The notes under the pieces: model-generated
Told to the model about the DNA's origin: nothing
What the model saw: only the letters and a program-made list of their open reading frames with translations
Databases searched by the model: none
Program-made: the position numbers and the translations under genes
In this document: positions 16,701-23,469 of the stretch, in pieces
Layout: each line of letters opens with the position of its first letter
Numbering within the stretch: position 1 is the stretch's first letter
Assembly: GCA_021823625.1 (NCBI GenBank)
Contig: JAKANS010000040.1
Location: 1-38,098 of the forward strand
DNA length: 38,098 nucleotides
Source: a bacterium
GTDB lineage: Bacteria > Verrucomicrobiota > Verrucomicrobiia > Limisphaerales > J093
Direction of reading: 5' to 3'

Positions 16701-17444
16701 CCGACATACCGTTCCCTGGCTGAAGCCAAACTGCCGGCCATGCTCGGGGAACACGCTGCAGCGGCGCATCGGCTCGAAGCGCGGTGGTTCTCAACCACGC
16801 TGCTTTTGAACCGCGGCGATTGCTTCGACGCCCGCCGGTTGCCGGCGGAAGTCCAGTTTTCGCCCACCTTCGGCATCGCGGTCGCCGACTTCGATGGGGA
16901 TGGCAACGAAGATGCGTTTCTCGCGCAAAACTTTTTTGGCCAGAACTTCGCTCTGACGCGCGATGATGCGAGCCGCGGGCTGTTGCTCCGCGGCGATGGC
17001 CACGGCGGATTCCAGCCCGTGTCCGCAAGCGTGAGCGGAATCGAGATCATTGGCGAGGGCCGGGGAGCCGCCGTGGCAGACTTCGATGACGACGGGCGGG
17101 TGGACCTCGCGGTCGCGCAACAAGCTGGGCCCACGCGCGTTTTCCGAAACCGGACCGCCATCCCCGGTCTGCGGATACGGCTGCGCGGCGGCGTGGGCAA
17201 CCCGGCGGGCATTGGGGCCTCGGTGCGGCTGCGCACGGCGAACAACGCAGGGCCGGCGCGGACGTTATGCGCCGGCACGGGCTATTGGTCCACCGACAGT
17301 GCCATGCTGGTCCTTGCCCGGCTACCCGGAGCCTCGGCTGTGGAGGTACGCTGGCCGAACGCCGCGCCGAAGCTTTCGCCGCTGCCGCCGGAGGTTCGCG
17401 AGGTGGAGATCGCGCGAGATGGGACCCTGAAGGTCATTCGTTGA
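13704..17444 (+). CDS. Secreted FG-GAP/VCBS repeat protein with two ASPIC/UnbV domains
   Basis: The 1246-residue protein has a basic N-terminus and a hydrophobic segment (FALIIVGCGLGWAQS), so it is exported. It holds a first set of Asp-rich FG-GAP/VCBS blades (DVDGDG, DFDGDG, DLNGDG, DVDLDG, DLDGDGD types), which form calcium-binding beta-propeller loops. A UnbV domain follows (around 15430-15680; GVRGG, GRYLSGDD, EVRWPAG). A second set of blades and a second UnbV domain occupy the C-terminus (17160-17440; GIGASVRL, GTGYWSTD, VEVRWPN). The two-fold arrangement suggests internal duplication. Such proteins are abundant, uncharacterised surface or periplasmic proteins in this phylum. In-frame starts exist at 13659, 13704 and 13710; 13704 is preferred from the promoter position. 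Confidence 0.88.
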   Translation: MNMSAPNPSQGACARSAAESNGGPRWAFGRNGRWAFALIIVGCGLGWAQSQETRPLAVAPEGRPGFTLLAPQQTGICFTNSVPQSRHLTNQILLNGSGVALSDVDGDGQCDVFLGALSGAALFRNLGDWHFTNITAGAFAAPLPPDITGCAFADFDGDGAPDLGLNTLGRGTHVLFNNGHGLFAARFAPLNLARGGTSLAIADVDGDGFLDLYVCNYRTDALMDKPNARATLRRIHDQVLVETVDGRRTTEPDLTNRYVVTASGVVEEQGEADVLFRNLSGTNFTAVWWTSGAFLDEDGQPLKAPLFEWCLAAMFRDLNGDGRPELYVCNDFQSPDRLWLNASTPGHVRFRAARRTAIRHTSRFSMGLDFADVNRDGPDDLVVVDMVSRDPVKRLTQLEDVPAYLALLARDPLARPQVDATVLQLNRGDGTFAEVAAFAGIQACDWAWTPVFLDVDLDGWEDLLVANGEERDARDADVAGELRRFRANGHHSDAEFFRERRKYPRFASPKYAFRNLTGERGEVRFVETGAVWGFDTRAVAQGMAVADLDGDGDLDLVLNQLNGPALVYCNNTSVPRITVGLRGAGGNTRGIGAKIGVRGGPVQQSQEMVAGGRYLSGDDPRRTFAAGSASNLTVEVRWPAGRLSVVSNVSPNSFVEVDETKAVPMRPAQPVAADAQFQDISDMLGQVHRAVTSDELSRQVLLPRRLSTLGPGIGWLALDGDGNDALVVAGNPVGVFHWDGARFQNLTNLFASGDITMAVATGRSLLLAQSNYGGGGTNIAAVRRPAGSAAVPGTVEATGPIALADVDGDGNLDLFVGGRVIPGEWPQPATSRWFRSDGGCFRLAQTFDEVGMVSGAAFADLDGDTHPELALACEWGPLKLFRNEGGKLVAWDPPVTLGGARFTLSQLTGWWTGIAVGDFDGDGRADLLAGNWGENSYYELYRESAARGADAVPLVVFYGPLYDATSCQIVEGYGSCDDVRPQRSLGWLGAALPWLRAQHPTYRSLAEAKLPAMLGEHAAAAHRLEARWFSTTLLLNRGDCFDARRLPAEVQFSPTFGIAVADFDGDGNEDAFLAQNFFGQNFALTRDDASRGLLLRGDGHGGFQPVSASVSGIEIIGEGRGAAVADFDDDGRVDLAVAQQAGPTRVFRNRTAIPGLRIRLRGGVGNPAGIGASVRLRTANNAGPARTLCAGTGYWSTDSAMLVLARLPGASAVEVRWPNAAPKLSPLPPEVREVEIARDGTLKVIR

Positions 17445-17531
17445 GGTGCCATTGCCGAGGGATCGCGAAAGCGCATTCGTCGGCTGCCCACGCGCCAACC
17501 GAGCTCCTGCGGCTCTTCCCGGCAAAATCCT

Positions 17532-17559
17532 TTGACACCGGATGGGCAGTCCTTAGCCT
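17532..17559 (+). promoter_or_regulatory. Promoter of the 3-epimerase-like gene
   Basis: TTGACA (17532-17537) is 16 nt from TAGCCT (17554-17559). The ATG lies 19 nt after the -10 box, so the leader would be about 12 nt. The hexamers nearly match those of the phosphatase promoter at 4080. Confidence 0.6.
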
Positions 17560-17578
17560 CCACGCAAGCACAACCATT

Positions 17579-18424
17579 ATGAAATTCGGCATCAACACCT
17601 TCCTGTTCACGTTCCCGTTCACCAACGAAAGCACGAAATGGTTCCCGACCTTCAAGAAGTGGGGCTTCGACTCGGTCGAAATCGCGATCGACGACCCGGC
17701 GGCCATCGATCCGGCCTACATCCGCTCCCAACTTGACAAGGCCGGCTTGACGTGTTGCTCAGTCTGCGGGGCGTTCGGGCCGGAACGTGACCTGCGCGGC
17801 ACGCCGGAAGCCCAGGATGGCTCCAGGCAATACATCATGGCGTTGATCGATCAGGCGGTGATTCTCGGCGCGCCGGTCGTGGCCGGCCCGGTCTATTCGG
17901 CGGTCGGCCGGATCGGCGGAGCGGAGCCCAAGGAATACAAGCAGCAGTGGAAAACCGTGGTGAAGAACCTCAAGCCGCTCTGCAAATACGCGGCCCAAAA
18001 AGGCATCACCATTTGCGTGGAGGCCTTGAACCGTTTCGAGACGGATTTCATCAACACCGTCGATCAGGTGCTGCAACTCATCAAAGACGTCGGGAGTCCG
18101 GCGCTGAAAGTCCATCTCGACACGTTCCACATGAACATCGAGGAAAAGCACCAGGCAGACGCCATCAAAAAAGCCGGCAAGCTGATCGGCCACTTTCACG
18201 CCTGCGGCAGCGATCGGGGGACTCCCGGCAACGACCACATCTGCTGGGACTCGATCGCGAAGGAGTTGAAGGCCGCCAAATATGACGGGGCGGTCGTCAT
18301 CGAATCATTCACGAAGGACGTGAAGATCATTGCCCGTGCGGCCGCCATCTGGCGTCAAATCGAGCCCAGCCGGGAAGAGATTGCGACCAAAGGCGTGAAG
18401 TTCCTGCGCAAGACGCTCGCGTAA
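17579..18424 (+). CDS. Sugar epimerase, D-tagatose/D-psicose 3-epimerase-like
   Basis: The 281-residue TIM barrel belongs to the AP-endonuclease-2/xylose-isomerase-like family. Four metal-site residues of the D-tagatose 3-epimerase group can be placed: Glu148 (VEALNRFETDF), Asp181 (VHLDTFHMNIEE), His207 (GHFHACGSDRGTPG) and Glu242 (VVIESF). The RGTPG segment after the His also fits ketose 3-epimerases. It probably interconverts ketohexoses or related sugars in the cytoplasm. The frame is open upstream to 17267 inside the preceding gene; ATG 17579 gives the family start (MKFGINTFLF) and follows a good promoter. A strong terminator follows at 18447. Confidence 0.85.
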   Translation: MKFGINTFLFTFPFTNESTKWFPTFKKWGFDSVEIAIDDPAAIDPAYIRSQLDKAGLTCCSVCGAFGPERDLRGTPEAQDGSRQYIMALIDQAVILGAPVVAGPVYSAVGRIGGAEPKEYKQQWKTVVKNLKPLCKYAAQKGITICVEALNRFETDFINTVDQVLQLIKDVGSPALKVHLDTFHMNIEEKHQADAIKKAGKLIGHFHACGSDRGTPGNDHICWDSIAKELKAAKYDGAVVIESFTKDVKIIARAAAIWRQIEPSREEIATKGVKFLRKTLA

Positions 18425-18446
18425 ACGACTCGAGCGTTTCGGTTTT

Positions 18447-18488
18447 GCGACCCGCCCGCAGAATTGCTGCTGGCGGGTCGCTCTTTTT
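18447..18488 (+). terminator. Rho-independent terminator
   Basis: The arms GCGACCCGCC (18447-18456) and GGCGGGTCGC (18472-18481) pair perfectly over 10 bp with a 15-nt loop and run straight into TCTTTTT. It ends the 3-epimerase-like gene 23 nt after its stop. It is the only textbook intrinsic terminator I find in the window. Confidence 0.92.
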
Positions 18489-18513
18489 GCGCTAGCTTCC
18501 CCCATTACCACCT

Positions 18514-18903
18514 ATGAATCGTGTCACCCACTTCGAGATCCATGTCGGCGACGCCGAGCGCGCCATTCGTTTCTATCGTGAACTCTTTGGCTGGACCTTC
18601 ACCCGATGGGCCGGGCCCGCGCAGTATTGGCTGGTCAGCACGGGGGCCAAAGACCAACCCGGCATCGACGGTGGCCTGCTTTTACGGAAAGGCCCGCCGC
18701 CGGTCGAAGGCCGGTGCGTGAATGCTTTTGTCTGCACCGTGCAGACCGACGCTCTCGATACGCTGTTGGGCAAGATCGCCGGCCTTGGCGGCCAGATCAC
18801 GCTGCCCAAGATGGCCATTCCGGGCGTGGGCTGGCTGGCTTACCTCAAAGACACGGAGGGCAATATCCTGGGCGTGATGCAAAGCGATCCCGCGGCGGCG
18901 TAG
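18514..18903 (+). CDS. VOC-family (glyoxalase-like) protein
   Basis: The 129-residue product has two beta-alpha-beta-beta-beta modules of the VOC fold. The first is VTHFEIHVGDAERAIRFYR with LFGWTFTRW; the second is VQTDALDTLLGKIAGLGG ending in YLKDTEGNILGVMQ. This form, close to the glyoxalase-like group of PF00903-type proteins, is usually of unknown substrate. TAGCTT (18493-18498) just upstream could be its -10 box, giving a short leader after the terminator. A frameshifted CPXCG gene follows 23 nt downstream. Confidence 0.85.
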   Translation: MNRVTHFEIHVGDAERAIRFYRELFGWTFTRWAGPAQYWLVSTGAKDQPGIDGGLLLRKGPPPVEGRCVNAFVCTVQTDALDTLLGKIAGLGGQITLPKMAIPGVGWLAYLKDTEGNILGVMQSDPAAA

Positions 18904-18926
18904 CCGACACCCGACGAAGCGGAAAC

Positions 18927-19113
18927 ATGGGAATGGAACTTACTGAAAACGCGGCGTGTCCGTTCTGCGGCCAGTTGAATGTCTTGGCGGTGGACACCAG
19001 CCAGGCGTCCCCCCCGGTTCATCACTGATTGTGAGGTGTGTTGCCGGCCGTTCGAGGTTCGTACCGAGTGCGAACCGGGCAAGATTCTGTCCTTGGAAGT
19101 CGGGGAGGCCTGA
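18927..19113 (+). pseudogene. CPXCG motif cysteine-rich protein, frameshifted in a C tract
   Basis: The ORF starts with a CPFCG knuckle (residues 11-15) and VLAVDTSQ, then stops early at 19026. If the run of seven C (19009-19015) had six, the frame would read on as RFITDCEVCCRPFEV, with Cys pairs and the EPG and LSLEV segments, to TGA at 19111. This is the complete layout of the small CPXCG cysteine-rich (zinc-ribbon) family, about 61 residues. A one-base homopolymer change is the simplest explanation: a real slippage mutation, a phase-variable tract, or a sequencing error. A second in-frame ATG is at 18933. Function of the family is unknown; zinc binding is inferred. Confidence 0.78.
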
Positions 19114-19130
19114 CGGAAAATCTTGCGCGC

Positions 19131-19427
19131 ATGATGTCCTACGTTTTGCCAGTGTACATCGTTCTGCTGCTGGTGGGAGGCCTGATGGGCTACCTCAAGG
19201 CGGGCAGCAAAGTGTCGCTCGTCACGTCCACGGTTTTTGCGGTGGCGCTCGCTGTGTGCGGATACGCGCCCGTGCCGAAAGGGACGGAGATCGTGCTGGC
19301 GCTCCAAGGTGCGCTGCTGGTCGTCTTTGTCGCGCGGTTCTTGAAGACCAAGAAGTTCATGCCCGCCGGCTTGATGTTGATCCTCACGCTCGCGGCCTTG
19401 GTGGTGGAGCTCGCGTTCAAGCGTTGA
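19131..19427 (+). CDS. Small membrane protein, TMEM14/UPF0136-like
   Basis: The 98-residue protein is almost entirely hydrophobic with about four transmembrane segments. The opening VYIVLLLVGGLMGYLKAGSK resembles the TMEM14/UPF0136 family of small integral membrane proteins of unknown bacterial function. The frame extends to 19038, but that part overlaps the CPXCG gene and lacks similarity; ATG 19131 (or 19134) is chosen. It starts 17 nt after the restored CPXCG stop, so the two likely share a transcript. Confidence 0.78.
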   Translation: MMSYVLPVYIVLLLVGGLMGYLKAGSKVSLVTSTVFAVALAVCGYAPVPKGTEIVLALQGALLVVFVARFLKTKKFMPAGLMLILTLAALVVELAFKR

Positions 19428-19549
19428 ACCGCCAGTTCGCGAGCAGAGCAGGGAGCACGTCTCTTTAGTCTGCCGCGAGTTCAACCCCGCTCCCGGCAGG
19501 ACTCAAAATGCTCGCTTCGTGTGCGGGCACCGGGTCATGCCCGCGCGGG

Positions 19550-19963
19550 CTAATTGTGTTTCGCCACGAAATCCACCACGAAAACGTCGTCGAGCACCGG
19601 GCCGACCAGCTTGCCGAATTCCTTGTGGGCCGGGTGAACCAGATAAGCGTCACGGTCCCCGGCGTTCTTGAAAGTGAGGACGAACGCGTGCGTGAATCCT
19701 TTGTTGAGCTTCTCCGGGCTGATGTTGGTGCCCCACTCGTACGAGACGATCTGCGGGATCTTCTGCTTGAGCGCGGCGAACGCCTTCTCCACTTCCTTGA
19801 TCTTGTCCGCGCCGGCGTCGGCTTTGAACTTGAAGGACACCACGTGCATCACCGACCCGCGCGCCGCGGGCCGGGCCGGCCGGTTCTGGCTTTCCGCAGC
19901 CGAAACCCCGAGCACGAACAGCGAACAGGCGATGGCACAGAGAGTGAGGACGAATCGTTTCAT
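19550..19963 (-). CDS. Exported Dabb (stress-responsive A/B barrel) protein
   Basis: The 137-residue product has a signal peptide (about 1-23, KRFVLTLCAIACSLFVLGVSAAE). A Dabb domain follows: VMHVVSFKFKADAGADKI, a helix, IVSYEWGTNISPE, then FTHAFVLTFKNAGDRDAYLVHPAHKEF and the final VFVVDF strand. Dabb domains dimerise into a beta barrel; exported versions are frequent in Planctomycetota and Verrucomicrobiota and have no known reaction. The ATG at 19963 gives the signal peptide; the frame's upstream start at 20020 is not supported. Confidence 0.88.
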   Translation of the reverse strand: MKRFVLTLCAIACSLFVLGVSAAESQNRPARPAARGSVMHVVSFKFKADAGADKIKEVEKAFAALKQKIPQIVSYEWGTNISPEKLNKGFTHAFVLTFKNAGDRDAYLVHPAHKEFGKLVGPVLDDVFVVDFVAKHN

Positions 19964-19991
19964 GGCATGAATGGAGTTTCGTGTCGCGCGC

Positions 19992-20020
19992 AGGGTAGGG
20001 AGGCGCGACCGGCTTGGCAA
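19992..20020 (-). promoter_or_regulatory. Promoter of the Dabb gene
   Basis: On the minus strand TTGCCA (20020-20015) is 17 nt from TACCCT (19997-19992). The ATG at 19963 lies 28 nt beyond, so this gene has a conventional leader, unlike most neighbours. Confidence 0.5.
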
Positions 20021-20066
20021 GGCCGGGGCGGCTTGCGTCAGTTGAGTTGCGCGCGCGAGTTGCGGA

Positions 20067-21374
20067 CTACTCCCGCCGGGCAGCCACGGCGGGCGCCACT
20101 TCCAGACAGGCGCCTTCCGCGGTGCTGCGCGCGTAAATGCGTCCGCCGCACACGACGGGGCGGTTCCAGCATTTGCCGCTCACGGCTTGGGTGCGGGCGA
20201 GTTCTTTGTAGCCCTCCGGCTGGGCTGCCACCAACACCAGTTCGCCACGGTCGTTGAGCACTACCAGTTGCCCGCCCGCCAGCACCACGCCGCCCGGACC
20301 GAAACCCGCCTCGGACCACTTCTCCTTGCCGGTGGCCAGTTCGACGCATTTGAGCGCCGCCTTGCCGTACTGCTTGAAGCCGTAAATGCCGTACACGAAG
20401 CCGTCCTTGACCACCGGCGTGCTCCAATGGTTCGCCAGATCGTCCCCGGTGATCCGCCAGATTTCGGTCGAGGTCCACTGGTCGCCATCTTTGGCAATCC
20501 GGTAAGCGCCGGTGCCCACGCCGTAACCCGCCGAGCAATAGACGATGTCGCCGGAAACCACCGGCGACGCGGCCGTGGAAACGCTGAACCGGTAGGCCTG
20601 CCGCCAAAGCACCTTGCCGGTCTGGGTTTCGCAGGCCACCAGCCCGGTGCGGGTGAAGAAGACGATTTGCCGCCCGCCGTGCAACGTGGCCAGCGTGGGC
20701 GTGGCGTGCGTGGGCACGTCGCTCTCGCCGCTCCAGACAATGCTGCCATCGGTCTTCTTGAGGCCGAGCAACGATTTCCCCGGCGCGCCGCAACAGACGA
20801 AGATCAAATCGCCTTCGATCACCGGCGACGCGGCGTTCTGCCACTGGATGCCTTTGGCGCCGAGTTCCTGGACAAAGTCCTTCGTCCAGACCGGCTGCCC
20901 GTCGGTGGCGTTGAGGCAATGCAGCTTCAGCCGCCCATCGAACGCGTACACGCGGTCGCCGTCCACGGTGGGCGTGGACCGCGGGCCGTCGCCGCCTTTG
21001 TTATCCGGCGCGCCCGAATCGCCGCCGCCGTCATATTTCGCGATTCCCAGCGGCGTGGCCCACAACTCCTTGCCGCTCGCAGCGTCCAACGCCAGACAGA
21101 CCTCCTGCAAAGCCCCGTCGGCTTCACGGCTCACCAACGTGTAAGCGCAACCACCCGCCACCGAGAACACGCTGAAGCCCGTCGGCGTCGGGACTTTCCA
21201 AAGCCGCTTGGGTCCGCCTTCGGGCCAGGCGCCGGCGACCTTGTCCGGGGTCGAGCCGTCGTGGTTCGGGCCGGCAAACTGCGGCCACTCGGCCGCGAGC
21301 GACGCTGAGACGACCAGCGTCAGGGCCACGCCGCCCAGGAGGCGCGCGACCGGGTGCAAGAGCGCGTAATTCAT
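20067..21374 (-). CDS. Secreted PQQ-like beta-propeller repeat protein
   Basis: The 435-residue product has a signal peptide (about 1-28, ending SLAAEWPQ). Repeated PQQ-type blades follow, recognisable by pairs such as LDAASGKELWATPL, LNATDGQPVWTKDF, LKKTDGSIVWSGE, CETQTGKVLWRQ and VELATGKEKWSE. It forms a propeller of the outer-membrane or periplasmic kind. The catalytic residues of true quinoprotein dehydrogenases are not evident, so a binding or scaffolding role is more likely than oxidation. It lies alone between the Dabb and ParA genes, with its own promoter. Confidence 0.88.
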   Translation of the reverse strand: MNYALLHPVARLLGGVALTLVVSASLAAEWPQFAGPNHDGSTPDKVAGAWPEGGPKRLWKVPTPTGFSVFSVAGGCAYTLVSREADGALQEVCLALDAASGKELWATPLGIAKYDGGGDSGAPDNKGGDGPRSTPTVDGDRVYAFDGRLKLHCLNATDGQPVWTKDFVQELGAKGIQWQNAASPVIEGDLIFVCCGAPGKSLLGLKKTDGSIVWSGESDVPTHATPTLATLHGGRQIVFFTRTGLVACETQTGKVLWRQAYRFSVSTAASPVVSGDIVYCSAGYGVGTGAYRIAKDGDQWTSTEIWRITGDDLANHWSTPVVKDGFVYGIYGFKQYGKAALKCVELATGKEKWSEAGFGPGGVVLAGGQLVVLNDRGELVLVAAQPEGYKELARTQAVSGKCWNRPVVCGGRIYARSTAEGACLEVAPAVAARRE

Positions 21375-21382
21375 AATTGCGA

Positions 21383-21411
21383 GAGTTTGCCTGCAAACGT
21401 GGCGGCGTCAA
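21383..21411 (-). promoter_or_regulatory. Promoter of the PQQ-propeller gene
   Basis: On the minus strand TTGACG (21411-21406) is 17 nt from AAACTC (21388-21383), and the ATG is 8 nt beyond. The -10 box is poor, but spacing and position match the other compact promoters. Confidence 0.4.
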
Positions 21412-21529
21412 ACCAACGGCGAGTCCAATCGCGAGTCCCGAGCCGCGAGCCAATCGGTAACCCACATTCGGCATTACTTCAGTCCAAGGCCGCGCGGCAC
21501 GGCCAGACCCACGCCGCCGCTGTTTCAGT

Positions 21530-22327
21530 TTAGACCGGCACCTTGGCCGTCCGCTCGGTGAGGCGCGTCAACACTTCCTGCGCGAGGACTTCGTAAGCCG
21601 CCGCGCCGGCGCTGTACGGATCGTACGCAATGATCGGTTTGCCGAAACTGGGCGCCTCGGCGAGCCGCGTGGCGCGCGGGATGACCGTGTCGAACACGAG
21701 TTCCTTGAAATGCTCGCGCACTTCACCCACCACCTGCTGCGACAACCGCGTGCGGCCGTCGAACATGGTCATCACCACTCCCAGCAATTCCAGGCCGGGA
21801 TTGGTGCCGCCGTCCCGCAATTGGCCCAGCAACCGCGTGAGCATCGAGATGCCTTCCAGGGCGTAATACTCGCATTGCAGGGGCACCAGCAGGTAATCGG
21901 CGGCGGCGAACGCGTTCAAAGTCAGGATGCCCAGCGACGGCGGGCAATCGATCAAGATCAGGTCGTAAGCCGGGCCGGTGCGGAGCGGTTCGATCGCGAG
22001 CGCCAGCCGGCGGAGGTGGTTTTCGACGCGTGCCAGTTCGACGTCCGCACCGCACATGTCGAGTTCGCTCGGGATGACGGCCAACCGCTCATAGGCCGAG
22101 GCTTTGACTTTGGCGGCCAGTTTTTCCTCGCCCAGCAATGCGCCGTACGCGCTGGCGCCGGGCGTCTTTTCGAGGCCGAGGCCGCTGGTGGCGTTCGCCT
22201 GCGGATCCAGGTCAAGCATGAGCACACGCTGCCCGAGCACGGCAAGACAGGCCGCGAGGTTGACGGCCGTGGTGGTCTTGCCGACGCCGCCCTTCTGGTT
22301 GGCGACCGCGATGACTTTGGTAGGCAC
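21530..22327 (-). CDS. ParA-family ATPase (Soj-like)
   Basis: The 265-residue product is a deviant-Walker ATPase: KGGVGKTT at 12-19, LDLDPQANAT (Walker A') and LIDCPPSLG (Walker B). It has no N-terminal DNA-binding domain, so it is of the short Soj/chromosomal ParA type. ParA proteins position chromosomes, plasmids or protein clusters in the cell. No parB gene adjoins it in the window; the neighbours upstream are an OmpA/MotB-like protein and a phosphoesterase, so the cargo is open. The start codon at 22327 is GTG. Confidence 0.92.
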   Translation of the reverse strand: MPTKVIAVANQKGGVGKTTTAVNLAACLAVLGQRVLMLDLDPQANATSGLGLEKTPGASAYGALLGEEKLAAKVKASAYERLAVIPSELDMCGADVELARVENHLRRLALAIEPLRTGPAYDLILIDCPPSLGILTLNAFAAADYLLVPLQCEYYALEGISMLTRLLGQLRDGGTNPGLELLGVVMTMFDGRTRLSQQVVGEVREHFKELVFDTVIPRATRLAEAPSFGKPIIAYDPYSAGAAAYEVLAQEVLTRLTERTAKVPV

Positions 22328-22333
22328 GGCGGG

Positions 22334-22362
22334 ATTTAAGGCGCCGTTCGCCCGCGCTTCAA
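22334..22362 (-). promoter_or_regulatory. Promoter of the parA-like gene
   Basis: On the minus strand TTGAAG (22362-22357) is 17 nt from TTAAAT (22339-22334). The GTG start is only 6 nt beyond the -10 box, which implies a leaderless transcript and supports the GTG call. Confidence 0.55.
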
Positions 22363-22406
22363 GGCTTTCGGCCGCGGGCGCCCGTGCCCGCGAATCTCCA
22401 AAGCGC

Positions 22407-23279
22407 TCAGGGTGGGGGCGGCGGCGCGCCCGTGGGCTCGGTTGCCGGTGCGTTGGTGACGGCGGACGGAGGCGGGTTGGTGACGGTGGCGGCGGGGGCG
22501 TTCGTGTCGGCTGCGATCGGGCGAACGGTCGGGGCAGTGTCCACGCCGACCATTTCCTCGGAGAGCACGACCAGCGCGATCCGGCGGTTCTTGGCGCGAC
22601 CTTCGGCTGTACTGTTGTCCGCCACCGGGTGGAACTCGCCGTAGCCCACGGCGCCCAGTCGGTGCGGGGCCACGCCCGCCTGCTCGCTCAGGAAGCGGAC
22701 GGCGGCAGTCGCGCGCGCGGTCGAGAGTTCCCAATTGCTGGGATATTTGCCGCGCGCGTCGGCCCGGATCGGCACATTGTCGGTGTGGCCGATGACGTGG
22801 ATCTGCCGGTTCGGGTACTGCGCGAGCACCTCGGCCACGCGCCGCAAGACCTGCTCGCCTTCGGGCTTCAAGGTCGCCTCGCCGGAGTCGAACAGCACGC
22901 GGTCGAGGATGTCCACGGTGAGCTTGCCCTGAAGCTCGGAGATGGTGACGTCCTTGGATTCGAGCGCGCGGCGCATTTCCGCTTCGAGGCTTTGCTGCGA
23001 ACGGGCGATGGCTTCCTTCTCGCGGGCGAGCCGGGCTTTCTCGGCTTCGAGCGCGGCGATTTGATGCCGGGCCTCGGCAACCACCGAGGTGAGCGCGGTC
23101 AACTGCGTCCAGTTGGTGGCGAGCCGCGTCTGGGCGCGCCGGAGTTCCGCGCGGGTTGCGTCGCGCTCGGCCTGCGCTTGTTCGAGCGCCTGCCCGCGGC
23201 GCCAATAAGCCACGCCAAGCAGAGAGAAAAGGAGGAGGGCGGTGAGGACGCTGGCAAGAATCCTGGCTTCGCGGGGCAT
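22407..23279 (-). CDS. OmpA/MotB-like peptidoglycan-binding protein with N-terminal membrane anchor
   Basis: The 290-residue product has one transmembrane segment near residues 7-27. A long Ala/Glu/Arg-rich coiled coil follows (about 27-110), then an OmpA-type domain (about 115-230): FDSGEATLKPEG, HVIGHTDNVPI, the WELSTARA segment and NRRIALVV. A Pro/Thr/Ala-rich tail ends the chain. This topology, inner-membrane anchor plus periplasmic peptidoglycan clamp, resembles MotB-like or cell-envelope tethering proteins. The frame extends to a GTG at 23372, but a promoter at 23332-23360 lies inside that extension, so ATG 23279 is preferred. Confidence 0.85.
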   Translation of the reverse strand: MPREARILASVLTALLLFSLLGVAYWRRGQALEQAQAERDATRAELRRAQTRLATNWTQLTALTSVVAEARHQIAALEAEKARLAREKEAIARSQQSLEAEMRRALESKDVTISELQGKLTVDILDRVLFDSGEATLKPEGEQVLRRVAEVLAQYPNRQIHVIGHTDNVPIRADARGKYPSNWELSTARATAAVRFLSEQAGVAPHRLGAVGYGEFHPVADNSTAEGRAKNRRIALVVLSEEMVGVDTAPTVRPIAADTNAPAATVTNPPPSAVTNAPATEPTGAPPPPP

Positions 23280-23331
23280 GGCTTCGATCGGTTTCGTTCG
23301 CCGCGTTTCCACCGTGGGCGGCACCGGCAAC

Positions 23332-23360
23332 GGAATAAGGCCCGATCGCAGTGCCGGCAA
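23332..23360 (-). promoter_or_regulatory. Possible promoter of the OmpA-like gene
   Basis: On the minus strand TTGCCG (23360-23355) is 17 nt from TATTCC (23337-23332). It implies a leader of about 45 nt before the ATG at 23279. Confidence 0.4.
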
Positions 23361-23469
23361 TGAAAATGCCACGCGGCAGACCTGCGCCGCGAATGCGCTT
23401 GCCGCCCGGCCCGCCGGCCCGGCTAATGCGGGGGCGCGCAGCCGGTCGGCGGCGCCAGATCAGACCATC

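Noticed and set aside
19523-19544. Hairpin GCGGGCA/TGCCCGC after the Dabb gene
   Set aside because: No T-tract follows on the minus strand and the stem is only 7 bp; not called a terminator.
22104-23363. Plus-strand ORF of 419 codons opposite parA and the OmpA-like gene
   Set aside because: Shadow frame with no motifs; both minus-strand genes are clear.
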